Below are positions 44,401 through 57,752 of a stretch of DNA of 64,000 nucleotides, one piece after another (position 1 is the first letter of the stretch; each line of letters starts with the position of its first letter). This DNA comes from Absidia repens (Eukaryota; Mucoromycota; Mucoromycetes; Mucorales; Cunninghamellaceae), in contig MCGE01000007.1 of the NCBI GenBank assembly GCA_002105175.1, forward strand, positions 744,001 through 808,000. Direction: 5' to 3'. Both the position numbers and the translations under genes were made by a program. The notes under the pieces were generated by a model. It had not been told where the DNA came from, did no database searches, and saw only the letters and a program-made list of their open reading frames with translations.

Positions 44401-46067
44401 AATAGCAATTGGTGAATTCAACGTCGCTGTGTTCTACTTTCTTGGTTTTATGCATACAAAGGGGACGGGGAGTGTCAGTCAAAAAAAAAAAATTAGAAGT
44501 TTAAATAAGGAATAACAAACCAACTTACAATGAATTAAGCTGGTTGATTGAGGTAAAGTGATGACTATGGAGTGAATAAAAAGAAGTCAGTAGTCGTTAC
44601 TTGAGACCGTACCTTTTACCATGACGATTTACTTTTTCAAGCTCTTACCTTGACTTGACGTTTTTCCAGTGGAATCTATACACACAGGCAGATGGCGTGA
44701 AATAGAACACAAGAGAAAGCACAGGCACACTTATTCAAACGGTAATACATTTTCAGAAGGTTTTTGTAAAATAGTTACAAAAGAAAGATGTTGTTTTGTA
44801 TATGTAAAAAAAAGAAAGAATGAGGCGGAGTATGGCTCACTACAATTTTTGCATTTTTATCTTCACCCAAATGCATATTGAAATTCCGTCGCTCGATTAT
44901 GTTTCAAAAATGATTTTTATTTTTTCAATGAGCACTACATGATAGAACACTACAGTGATATATTTCGGTGATAGCACACTATGCTGCAATCGATAATGAT
45001 TGCTGGACCTGGAGGCATTTTTAAGTGCATAATGGACTTCGTCCTGTGGAAGAGATGCAACCTACTCGTTTTTCCTTGATAGGAATAGCACTAGCACTAT
45101 CGACTGATGACAAAATTATCATAGAAAGTAAAGTCACCGTATTCAACAAGATATTGGTCTTCATTATTTGTCAAATTGTATAGTAAAAAAAAAAACGTGC
45201 AGATCAAAAAGCAACAAGGTGGTTGGTACGGTTGTTCGAAAAGGTGGGAAAAGAGGTGAAAAGAGTGAGGGGAATGGAGAGAAAGAGCTATTGATATGAT
45301 ATTCATTCAACTAGAACTAAAAGCACTCCCTGGAACTCTCAATATAAAAAAGGAGTACAGTATTACATTCTATAAGGGTTCAAATTGTTTTGTTATCACA
45401 GGAAATTATTTTCGGCTCCTTGACTCTTATGTCACTAGAATGCTACGATACTTGACTCTACAGTTATTAGTTCTACTCACGTTGTTCAAGCAATCACATG
45501 AAGAAAAATATTATAAATAACGAGAAGCAACCCAAGTCAATAACAGTGAAACTTAAAGAAAAAAAAAAAAAAAACAGGTACATTAGATTACGGCACTTCC
45601 TTTAGGGTTCGTGTTAATGCTCTCGTAGGTGCTTCGATTTTTTGGGTGCCTCCCTTTTTTCCTTTTCGGGGTTTTAAAAGGTTTTTTTTTGCGTAAACGG
45701 ATGGAAAGATCTGCTCGGTTGTACCACGTGGAATAAGCTGTTTTGTCTTTGAGGATCATAAGTAAGCTTTAATTTTGGATTAACTAAAGGGGAATCGATT
45801 TATAAATCCTAGTCTTTGTTACCTCTTCGTAGCAGTAAAAAGATCAAGCCCAGGCAGTGTCACATTAGTTGTACCATCTTACTGTTCCCAGGTAAAAAAA
45901 TAATTTCTCCGCACGTTGACTTTTTTTTTTTTTAGAGGATGATATGATATAAAAAAAATTTCTTTCAATATGATGATAGGACGGATGATTCCCGGTCTTC
46001 TTTCTTTTCTTTTCGTTTACTTTTATTATTGACTTTTTTTCTTTTCTTTTCTTTCCATTGAAGCAAT
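44401..46067. other. Divergent intergenic region, EAF1-like / LtrA
   Basis: A 1.67 kb gap. It is AT-rich; a run of A near 45558-45574 and a T-rich leader (45990-46060) precede the LtrA gene. Frames at 44669, 45097 and 45296 show no domain or start context. Further upstream exons of the pseudogene could lie at 44400-44600 but I could not identify them. Confidence 0.45.
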
Positions 46068-49000
46068 ATGCCAGGAACAAGTACAAACCGCTCAGGGCCT
46101 AGCATCCGGCAACCTCTCCGTCATCTTGTTCATCGCCCTCACCATCACGAACATGCCGATCGATCAATAGAAGACACAGGCAATGATAATGATGGGATTG
46201 CTTTTCGACAAGAGCCCACGGAAGATGGCGAAGGAGTGATTCTTGAAGATGAACAGGTCATCCATCATCATTTGGGCCTTGGTAGTGCGTTAAGCAAATT
46301 CCCTTCGTCCACCGGAGGCTCATCCAATTTTACTCCACAACATGATAAGGACGGAAAACCAATCAAAAGTCACGGCCCTGAAACTTTTGGTGATATTATG
46401 CTGCATCCAATCAAACAGTTGGAACTTCATCGACGTCGCCAAAGTGTTTTTGAACATGAGAAGCAAGAGTGGAATGATAAACACTCTTCCCATCAACATG
46501 AAACTGCCTCTCATTTGACCCCAATTGCGAATAAAACAGCTAACCTTGACTCCGCCACCACTAACACTCAGAATGAAACTATTGATCCTTCCACTGCTAT
46601 GCAATCTTCCAGTACTGCTGTAGATGAAGAAGCACCACCTGCACCGAGGTAAATGTTACCGTTTTGTTAATTTTTATTTTGCCATTAATGATCCTACTTC
46701 TTATATATACTTGGATTACCTTTTTTGGATGGTTTTGATAATAGCAAGCCCAGAGTGAAAATAGGTAGCAAAAAAAAAAAAGAAAAAAAAAAAGAGGGAA
46801 ACGAAACTTGAGATTGCATATTCATCAATATATGGTATATAACTACTATGATATACTAAAACAAGTGATCTTCTTTTGGAATAGTGATTCATTTCAAGCA
46901 TTTGATGGGTGAACAAGCTCTTCGCATCTTCAAGCCCGTTGTTGACCAATTGATCGATCCTGTAAGACTTTTGAAATACCGCTCACTCAGCTTTTGTCAA
47001 TGCTTCGGGGTTTTTCTCATTCCTTTTTTCCTTTTTTTTTTTTTTTTTTTTTTAGCTCTCTCTGACTGGCGACGAAGTTTTACAACTATATAAGATTAAG
47101 GATACCGATGAACTTGTCGAATTCTTCCATTACACTAAGCGGGACTACTCTTTGAAAATTCACAAAACCGTCAACTTGAATCAAAAGAAGGAAGACATCC
47201 GTGCTGAAATCGACGAAAAGAAACAACATATTGAAGAACGTACCCGTGAGTTAAAGCTGATGGAGAGAGGAAAATCATTATTTTCTAAAGGAATACTAAC
47301 ATCTAGATATATGTTATATGATATTATAATAGGCTTCAAGTTCAAAGATCATGGTACAGGGGCTGATCCTGCCAAGCTCAGTGATAGTTTAACCAACATG
47401 ATCTTGCCTAAAAATTCGGTCGAATTGAATGACAATGTCTTTTTGGAACTGCGCTATATCGAAGATGAACCTGAACCTGAACACGAAAGTACCCGGCGAC
47501 CTATTTTTGCGTAAGGAAAAGATACCCTTATAATTTATATGCCCATACAGCTTGATAGCTGATCTTTAATCCTTCCCTGTTTCGTTTTGATTTTAGGCTT
47601 CCTGACCCCGATTTATCGGATGAAATTGGTGAAGAAACCTCGGCTACCTGGGTGGAGCTCTTTAGTGATGTGTTTTACGTTGGTTGGCTAAGGTGAGTTG
47701 ATATATACGTGGCATGTATCAAAGAATCCTCATTCATGAACACGGTTGTTGCGCTTTTTATTACAAAACTTAGCTCGTTTACGCATAGTCATCATATGGT
47801 TGGCTCTAGTTCCCTTGCCACCTATGTAGGCTGGTTTGTTGTGATGTGGTGGACATGGTGCTCAAGTGCTTTGTAAGTATAACGATAACAAAAACATCGT
47901 CAAAGAGAAGACCAAATATTTAGTGACATGAACTTATTCTTCTACTTTTTCCTTATATATAGATACTCTGCTCGGTATGACAATGGGGGTAAATAAATAA
48001 ATTATGTCTTGCCTATGATATACAACTATGCTAACATGTATATTTTTCTTTCTAATTGTAGATGTCATGCACCATATTTACAAAATTATTGACCTTTGTG
48101 GGCTGATTGGGATGGCTGGTGCTTCGGAGGGATACGATACTGGCTCTTCTAAAGGGTTTATCATCGGTTATATGGGTAAGTTAAGACGTTGTGATATACA
48201 TGAATTTATGCTAATATCCTTTTTTTCATAGTGATGAAAGCAGTTTTATTGATTCAATATAGTGTCGTCCTTTGGGGTGCCACGTTGAGTGGCTCGTTCG
48301 CCAGACGGCCTCTTTCCTTCTATGTCGCTGTCAATGTTCTGGCTATCATTCTCTGGGGTGTGTCTCTTCTTTATTTGGGCAATGAAGACCAGGGCGTTTC
48401 CGATAGAAATAGGGTCATTCGGATGGTTCTCTGGTATATTAGTATTGGTGTGGAAGTTCTTGTCAACATGTCGTTGCAGCGCTTCAAACAAGTTTCTTTG
48501 GCAGCCAGTCATTTAGCGGAACGCTTTGGTCTTTTTACCATTATTATTCTTGGTAAGAAAAGAAATCATTGGTGAAGGAAAAAGAGAAGACGCCGAGACT
48601 AATATGGATGATGGGTTTTTTGTGCGTAGGTGAAAACTGTATTGGTTTTATCAAGATGGTATCTGAATCGCATGCTGAAGTTAGGGTTGTGTAAGTATGG
48701 AAACATTTATTTTCTACGATACATCATACTCACATGTACATATATATATATTCGAATAGGGTGGCAAATATGTTTGGCTTGGTAATCATCTTTTTATTCT
48801 TCTTTATGTACTTCGATGATTTCTCCAAAGAGGTAAGCAAATTCGAAGTAAAAAAACAAAACATGTCCTCTCTCTCAACGTTATGTTTATTTTACAGATT
48901 CTCAATTCTGTCCAAGTCAGTCAAATCTGGATGTACCTGCATTTCCCTCTTCATCTATGTCAAGTAGCCTTTGGGATTGCCATGACAGATATCATTACCG

Positions 49001-49568
49001 CCTATCGATTGAACTTTGACATTCCTGACAAAGCAGCTACGACTCTTTACCATTATTGTGAGAGCTTGAAAGAAAGTGGGGGTGAAACGACGCCTGTACA
49101 TGCTGCACTTACAACGGTGGAATCATTTACAAAATCTTTGATCTCAATGGCTGCTGCTTCAGCTGAAAGCGATGGGGTCCCAAGTGATGTTGCTGCTGCA
49201 TGTGAAGAAATTGGTCAGAGCGACGATAGCTTGGATTATGTTTTCAAGGCCTTTTGGATCTCTGGTGGTCTTATCTTATGTCTTAATGCGTTAATTAAAT
49301 TGGTGAACACACCGGTAAGGGCAAAGTGGTCGCGACTCATTTGTGGATCAAGATTCTTGAATGCTATTGTCTTCTTTGGTTTGTCCGAAGCTACCTTTGG
49401 TAATTTCAATGGTTTAGGCATGTTGGGTATTATGATGGCTTGTTTATTGCTGCAATGTAAGTTACAATTATATACATATACTATAATACGTTAAAAATGA
49501 ATTCGTATTCACCTACATTTATTTTATTTTATTTTATTTTATTAGCTTCCATTGATCTTCTTGATTAA
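46068..49568 (+). CDS. LtrA-domain multi-pass membrane protein
   Basis: Fourteen exons: 46068-46648, 46745-46764 (20 nt), 46885-46961, 47056-47245, 47333-47510, 47597-47692, 47774-47872, 47963-47988 (26 nt), 48062-48175, 48232-48552, 48630-48690, 48760-48832, 48898-49456, 49546-49568; 579 aa. A polar, His-rich N-terminal region (about 200 aa) precedes the membrane domain. The LtrA (low temperature requirement A) signature is ATWVELFSDVFYVGWLSSFT at its start and LAERFGLFTIIILGEN later. Predicted spans include YVGWFVVMWWTWCSSALY, FYVAVNVLAIILWGVSLLYL, MFGLVIIFLFFFMYFD, FWISGGLILCLNALI and LGMLGIMMACLLLQ. All phases agree. LtrA was named from Listeria growth at low temperature; the biochemical role in fungi is unknown. 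The 87-nt intron 47246-47332 has GTGAGT, TACTAAC and AATAG, is a multiple of three and has no stop, so retention would insert 29 residues. Confidence 0.87.
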
Positions 49569-50019
49569 ACTCTTTCTAGTATATTTAATTAGTTTATTTT
49601 ATCTAGTTTATTTTATCTATCTCGTCCATACCTTTATAGTATCCCCTTTTTATTATATCTTTGAAATCCTTTATAGAATTCGTCACTCCACCAACATTAC
49701 TGTCTAAACTCACTTTTATTATCTATTTATCTATTCATATAAAATACATCTACGTTTTGCACTATTTCCTCTTTCTTATTTGTTGTTGTTTTTTGAACCT
49801 TGACATACTGTAGCATTCCGGATGTGTCGTTGCCGGAAGGGATCGATTGCAAATAAAATCACTCAGAACCTTATGGAAAGGATTATGTTACATTTTGTAG
49901 ATATTAGAATTATTTTGATATCCACTTCCACACTTTCTTTTAATAAACGCTCTCTGGTGCTCCGCTGGAGCTTTTGAAAATCTTTCGATTTATAGAGTGT
50001 CAGAGTTTTTTATTGCAGT

Positions 50020-50870
50020 GTGGGGATTAAATGGGATGGGATTAGAGCCTCCGCCATGTTGCACTATGGTGGGCAGCTTCTTGGGGCCCAACCTTCCTGC
50101 TCAGCGCGTCGTCAATGGGTATTTATTTTGTGTGTTAAAATAATAGCTTACTTGAAAGGCGCTGGGGAGATTAGGGCTTGATTATGCAAGGATTATCAAC
50201 TACCTTTCCACTGGAAGGTAAAACAAAATTATGTGAATTACTTTGGAATTCAGATCGCTACTGTAATTATGCCGGTTGCCCCATTATTTACATCTCTCTG
50301 ATTTGACATAAAAAAAATGCCGGATGATTCAGACTCCGCTTTTGCTTTCTATTTTTCTTTTTCTTTCCGGCCCCCCTTTTCTTCCCCTTTTCCTTTTTTT
50401 TTTCTTCATCAAATTCCAAATGATATGATAGCAAGGCTCATTGGGGTACCGGTGTTTTAGGATTAGTGTTAGAACTTGAATTAGAGGCATTTTGAAAAAT
50501 GCAAAACAAACAACGTGGGGAAACTCTTTCATTTTGGAATCGTGATTTTGACCACCATTAGATTAGTCTACATATTAGAATAGTGTTGGCTTAGTATTCG
50601 TTGTTATGATTTATATCTACTTTTAAATTAAATAAAATATGTCTTGCCGGTTTACCATTATGTGTTTCATTGTCATGTTGATTGGGCACGGTATATGTGG
50701 GTGTAATAAAATCCTGATGCGTGTTTGCGAGAAAAAGAATGGCTTGAAGATGAAGACAACTTCTCTACACTGTTTACATTTGTGCGTTGAAAGGAAATTA
50801 GGCAAAGGTTTGCATGAAAAAAAAAGTCACTGCAGAGTTCTTCTATAGAGTGGTAATGATGGGAATTGGT
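50020..50870 (+). repeat. Dispersed non-coding repeat, long subtype (copy I, most complete)
   Basis: The fullest long-subtype copy. It starts with GGATTAAATGGGATGGGATT, then CCATGTTGCACTATGGTGGG, TTGGGGCCCAACCTTCCTGC, TCAGCGCGTCGTCAATGGGT, GCTACTGTAATTATGCCGGT, CAGACTCCGCTTTTGCTTTC, GATATGATAGCAAGGCTCAT, TTAGTGTTAGAACTTGAATT, GCATTTTGAAAAATGCAAAA, ACGTGGGGAAACTCTTTCAT, TTAAATAAAATATGTCTTGC and AAAGTCACTGCAGAGTTCTT. Copies A and E share these blocks in the same order. It has no coding capacity. Confidence 0.78.
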
Positions 50871-51037
50871 TCTCCAGCGAAAATGGCGCTTTATTTCAAA
50901 TTTTCAAAAAATTGACATTTGGCATGATCAACCCCTTTGCAAAAAATTTTGACCAGGGATCATGCCTAACGTTGACGCCTATGGGCGTACATCTAGCCCA
51001 GAAATGTGCCCAAAATGAAGATATTGTAAATTTTCGT

Positions 51038-51039
<2 letters not shown>

Positions 51040-51076
<37 letters not shown>
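51040..51076 (+). repeat. Poly(T) tract of about 37 bases
   Basis: The longest homopolymer in the window, in the gap between the LtrA and subtilisin genes. It might be the poly(A) end of a minus-strand retroposed sequence, but no gene-like body was recognised next to it. Confidence 0.7.
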
Positions 51077-51080
<4 letters not shown>

Positions 51081-51659
51081 AAATTGACCCTGTACCGATT
51101 TGGAGACATTAGAGGAGATACGTTGTGAATCATTTTTCGTCAACCAGAGACTTTTTTTGTCAAGTTGACGATATAATTTTTTTTTGTGAGAGTGCAATAA
51201 GTTAAAAAAAGTTCCAATTTGGAAGGCAGCGATAACTTGGGGAGAGTGGATACGAAGCTTTATGGTACACTTCATCCAGAAGAATCAGTATTTTAACTCT
51301 TAGGCATTCAAAGTCGTTCGATGTTTATTTGACTGGCGAGCCTAGAAATAAAAATGATTCTGGACGAGGAAATTTTACAATAATGATACAGTGCAGGTAT
51401 AATATCATATAAAGCCGCGATGAAAGAATACTCATCCTGTTCAGTTTACCCTCTGTAAAAGGATCCCAAGTAATGGTATCATTTATATTACATTTTATTG
51501 TCAAAAAGTATAAAAAAAAATTTATTCGGACATATAAGCTAAAGCATGCTCGCATGGATTGCCAACTAACGAAGTGATGCTGGCTACATGATCAGAAATT
51601 TTCCTCCAAGTATTATGAAACTCTTTGCAGTGTATGGCATGATATTTAATTCATATTTT

Positions 51660-52290
51660 GTAATACGCTAGGAGAAAAAATATATATTTTTATTGAAGCA
51701 TAACCATAAACCGCTTGGGTCAACAGCAATCACAGGATTTAATAGAATTAGTATAAAAAGTACTAATGGAAGTCTGGAAATTCATCAGCAATAAGCTGCA
51801 GGGACAGTTGTAAATAGCCGATTAATATACTGCACAAAGCGCCAGAAAGACCGTGTACTATTGAAGTACAACAATTGTCTATACTAATCAAAAGGGGTGA
51901 GGGCAATAAAAAGGGTATCTCTTGCGCAAGACATGAAAGAGAGACTAAAGAGACACCTTTTATTGAAGGAAGCAAAAAGAGACATATTTATTCAAAAGTA
52001 TATATACGCTATGACAAACTAATACTAGGTAGGCTAAACTAATGATGGCTTGAGAAAGCCAAACTAATGGTGTCTTCAGATCCTGGATCCAAAATGAACA
52101 GGTTTCCCCATGCATGTTGTAATCCCTGAGCTGAAACCCCTTCTAAACTAGTCCTGACACTATTCTAAGTCCAACATAACCTCATGGAGGCCACAATGAT
52201 GGAGAAAAAGAAATAGAAAGAAAAGAGTAGACGAAAAAAAAAAAAAAAAATAGTGAGGCAAAATAAAAATCCACGTGGTCGGAATGCGAA
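51660..52290 (-). repeat. Dispersed non-coding repeat, short subtype (copy J)
   Basis: Runs from TTTTTATTGAAGCATAACCA through AATTGTCTATACTAATCAAA, GACATGAAAGAGAGACTAAA, AAAGAGACATATTTATTCAA, TCCAAAATGAACAGGTTTCC, CATGCATGTTGTAATCCCTG, CTAAACTAGTCCTGACACTA to CCACGTGGTCGGAATGCG near 52272. The block order equals copy D. Confidence 0.78.
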
Positions 52291-53332
52291 ACACTTTCTG
52301 TGAGTGTTTTCTGGTGGATCTCAAAAAGAAAGTCCTTTTTACCAATATTCAGCACTAAGCACCATGATTGATATGGTAGCTTCCTTCTATGATACTGCGA
52401 TTTTCAAGCAGCAACCTGCACTACTCAATAGCGTTGACATGTGGGGATAGCCCTTTCTTATTTTCTCCACAATGACCGACACTATTCAACACCGGTATCG
52501 GCGGCATATTAGTTTTCTTCTTGTGACGCAACTATCACGCCGCCTTCGTTCTCCTCTTACAGTATTACAGTAGATGGTGCACATTCTGGAAATGACCAAT
52601 TTCCTATCCTATTTCGCACAAGATAGTTTTTGGTAAGTGCTACAAGGTTCAAGTCTTTCATTTTTTTCCAATGATTACTATTTTTATATCAGTCTAGTAT
52701 CTTTTATTTACAGACTCCTTTAGTTATTTTTGTTTCTCATGTCAATAAACCCATAGAATGATCTGCAATATTATGCTGTTTTTGTTTTGTTTTGTTTTTG
52801 TTTTTTGTTTTTTTGAGCATGGAATAAATATAGAGGGTGATACTGTGAAATTTGCTTTTCCCAGAAAATATGATCATATCATAGAGGTTCCCAGCGCTTT
52901 GCGCAAAGGGTAAGAATCAGGGTGTGATGATATATTTTTGAAGCGCAGATCTTTTCTCAGTTTTTTTAGTGTCATTTATATCTGTCTATCACGCAGTCAT
53001 ACCGACATCAGCTGACTGCATGAATAGGCTCCAGATGGAATGTGATTCGTTTACCAGCAATCCTTTAATACCAAATATATAATCCAATCATCATCATCAT
53101 CATTGAAGGCAATCAAAGCATTTTTATACACAAATTTATTATTGAAGACGCAAAGAAAAAAGAAAGAGAGAAGGGGCAGATAATAAACTAAAAGAACAAT
53201 ACACACAATCAAAGAAACAGTAGTAAAGGAGGGGGGAAATAAGAGGGAGGAGGAAGGAAAAAACTATATACTAAGAAAGAAAACAACAAGAATCAATATG
53301 ATCTAGAGTAAAGTGGGAAGGAAGGATTCATC

Positions 53333-55010
<1,678 letters not shown>

Positions 55011-56419
55011 ATCAAGGAATAAGTACGTGTGTGTAAAAAGAAAAAGAAAAGATAAGAGAAAAAGAAGAGTGGGAAAAAGCGAATGAAAGACGTAATGCCG
55101 GCCCTTTTATCTCAATGGGAATATATAAATGGACGGGGTTTGAACCACACGAATTTTTACGCTATCATGCTTGAAATTTCCATCCCCCCAACTTCGTGAT
55201 CTACTACGCCATTGATTGGATCAGTAGTCCCTTTTAGTAAAAAACGGAAGTTTTTTCTTTTTCTCTAAACGACAATCCCCATAGGTCCTTTGTCTATCAA
55301 CATCGTCATCGTCATCATCCACCGTTTGAGTTTCCTGTAAAAAAAAATAAGGAGAAGCGCTTCACGTTTAAGAAAAAAAAAAACGGAAAAAATCATACCA
55401 TTACTGATTGGCTTATTTGTATCCGGAATTACGTTTTTTTTTCTCCCCTCGCCCAAACGGTCAGCTGGGCTATGGCTTCCTATGATATACTGACTTGGCG
55501 AAACTCGACTTCGTTCCATTTCAAACTCCGGAGTTTTTTTTTATCATGAACTCACACGATAAGGATGCCATTTTACCTACATACAGGTTTTATTTGTGAT
55601 TATGAAGGGAATAAACTTCTTAAAAGCTAGTTGGTAATATATAATTGTCATATGCTGAAGCCATTTGTTGATACCCACATGTAGTTAGAAGTTAGTAAAG
55701 AAAAAAAAAGGCGCTTTACTTGCAAGTTATTTAAATTTCTCTCCTGATGACATTCAGCTAATGTGTGTGTTTCAGAGATATATAGTACTGTACAATCCAA
55801 TCGATGATGTGTAGCACGACTCCCGATGACCATCACATGCCCTGAGGCTGACCTATTCACACTTCTTTTTGAAATTAAGGGCCTTGAAAAAATTGAGTGA
55901 ATTTAATTCAATGAAAAAAACCCACCCCTCTCAATTGTGTGATCCCAGATTGAAAAAAAAAAAAAACACATATCCATTTTTGGTCCGCTAAGCAACAACA
56001 TGTATCTGAATGCACTTGCCCAATGCCAAAAGTTCATGCACCATACTTCATAAAGCCCAATTTGGACTTTGGGCCGAGTTTCGGCAGAAAAACTAAAATT
56101 CGAGAGTTGCATGATAGCATGAAAATCAATTTTACCCATTTGTGTAAACCCAATGAATTTAGGGCACTCTTATCAGCTCGGAATGTTGTCAATTAAAACC
56201 AATCCCCACACCATTAACACATTGTAAGTACCTTTTCTTTTACTGCTTTGCCTTCATCATTAATATACATACATACATCATAATCCGCATCGATTCACTC
56301 TCCTGATACTGACAAAAAAAAATCATTGAGACAAAATAAATGATATACCTGAAATTTTATTGAAGTAAAAGCAAATAATAAATACGTATATAGGTCTAAA
56401 CTAATAAATATACACTATA
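55011..56419. other. Region between subtilisin and DCN1-like genes
   Basis: A 1.4 kb gap; both flanking genes are on the minus strand. It holds the subtilisin promoter with a TATATA element at about 55121-55129. A short frame starting at 55519 (MERSRVSPSQYIIGSHSPAD) has a possible intron but no convincing end. Otherwise nothing was recognised. Confidence 0.45.
55121..55129 (-). promoter_or_regulatory. TATA element of the subtilisin gene
   Basis: ATATATAAA on the plus strand (TTTATATAT in gene sense), about 113 bp before the ATG at 55010. Confidence 0.45.
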
Positions 56420-57752
56420 CTACACTATTGAGTTCCTCTTCCAATCCACAAAGGAGTCAAACAACACAGGCCCTATATTAGCAAAAAAAAAGGTTAGTGG
56501 TTACCAGTCTTGTTTTTCACGCCCCTCACCCTCCTCAGCTTACATGCGGCCATTTCATCGTGGTCTGATAAATCATGTGATACAGTGGATATGAAGTCAT
56601 AAAAGCTATTCCACTGATCCCGGTTGATGACACGAACAGGACAGGCTACTTGTAAAAAATGAATAAAGGATTGGACCAAGGTACATGTTTCACCAAGCAA
56701 TAGGAGCCAAAGAGTACAAGCTACCGCCACATCCATGCATTTCTGACTCTTGTTTTTGCCATAGTCAAAGGAATACCGATATAAACTTTGGAAGCTTGCC
56801 GGGTCATCCATTTCGAGTATCGATTCAATCTCATGTCGCCGTTTTATCAATCCTTCATTGCTGTCCACCCTGCATATATGTATATATAAAAAAAAGTATC
56901 AATGATGAGTAAATAGATGTGGTAATATCGTATACTTTTCCGCCTCTCCTTTTTTTTTTTTCTAAACTTTACTGTAATTCCCTCATACTTGTCACCCATT
57001 CGTGTTGTGTGATATAGCCTGTTATTTTTTATTTTTTTTTGGGAAGATAAGGTAATCAGGACCACTATGTATTTTATTTTTTATTTCTATTTTTTGGCCA
57101 TTGGATGGACTTCGCTTACCCATGGTTGCCACATTGAATTTCCAGGAGATTACAATGACCATTTTCTATAATGAGGTGGTGGTTAGTTTGTAGAGAGTAA
57201 AAAGATTAATACACCGTTCCGCACCCGGCCCACCCAAGAACCACCTACTGTATTTTTTTTTTTGAGATTTACCTCGTCCATAGATATTCCAAGATCTCGT
57301 AGAAACCGCAGTGTTCCTTCGGATGATATACACGTTGGCATATCTGGATCAGCATAGATTTGAAACCATTGTAGGCATACTTGTTCGTCGAACTATCAAT
57401 AATAATAAAAAACAAAAAAAAAAAGTCAATCCCACAGACGGTAGAGTCACCGGAGACCCATCGTACCAGTTATTTTTTTTCTTACCGGAGCTACTTGGTT
57501 AGAACCTTGGTCTGGCTCTTGTATATATGAGAAAGTTGCTGGATAAGAGTTTGTTGTCATGATTGTTGACGTTGTTACCATAGTCGAGTTCAGACAGCTG
57601 CTAGGTTGGTATGATCCCATATTGTGAGATGATGAATAGCTGGTGGAGGATCGTTTGAGTCGCTTATGTTGTTGTTGTGTAGAATAAAAGGTGTATTGTT
57701 TGGATTCCAAATGAAGGAAATCGTTATAATAATTGGATCGTTTCAAGGACAT
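56420..57752 (-). CDS. DCN1-like cullin neddylation factor
   Basis: Six exons on the minus strand: 57752-57486, 57392-57273, 57165-57120, 57018-56973, 56869-56544, 56472-56420; 285 aa. DCN1 proteins are scaffold E3s that bring Ubc12-NEDD8 to cullins. The potentiating-neddylation (PONY/DUF298) domain is complete after splicing: FDEQVCLQWFQIYADPDMPT, FLRDLGISMDE, MVIVISWKFNVATMGYITQH, EWVTSMREL, FQSLYRYSFDYGKNKSQKC, VINRDQWNSFYDFISTV and the invariant end DHDEMAAWPVLFDSFVDW. Two 46-nt exons and the split AAW-P codon support the model. The first 89 residues are Ser/Tyr/Thr-rich with a basic KRLKRSS patch, and there is no UBA domain, which resembles the DCUN1D4/D5 type (nuclear) more than yeast Dcn1. 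Start at MSLKRSNYY chosen as first ATG before a coding-like exon. Confidence 0.93.

Larger units (their letters stand above)
49569..53332. other. 3.8 kb repeat-rich gene-poor region, LtrA / subtilisin
   Basis: Contains repeat copies at about 50020-50870 and 51660-52290, a T-run of about 37 at 51040-51076 and TTTTG units at 52782-52815. The sequence 52600-53300 is AT-rich, ending in a purine-rich strand (53140-53300) that is the pyrimidine-rich 3' flank of the subtilisin gene. No coding exon recognised. Confidence 0.5.

Noticed and set aside
51075..51275. A 66-codon minus-strand frame near the poly(T) tract, considered as a transposase remnant
   Set aside because: No DDE or helix-turn-helix motif; composition is ordinary for AT-rich intergenic DNA.
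55265..55519. Minus-strand frame MERSRVSPSQYIIGSHSPAD with a possible intron
   Set aside because: Plausible donor and acceptor, but the phases that fit end in a stop within a few codons, and no domain is recognisable.
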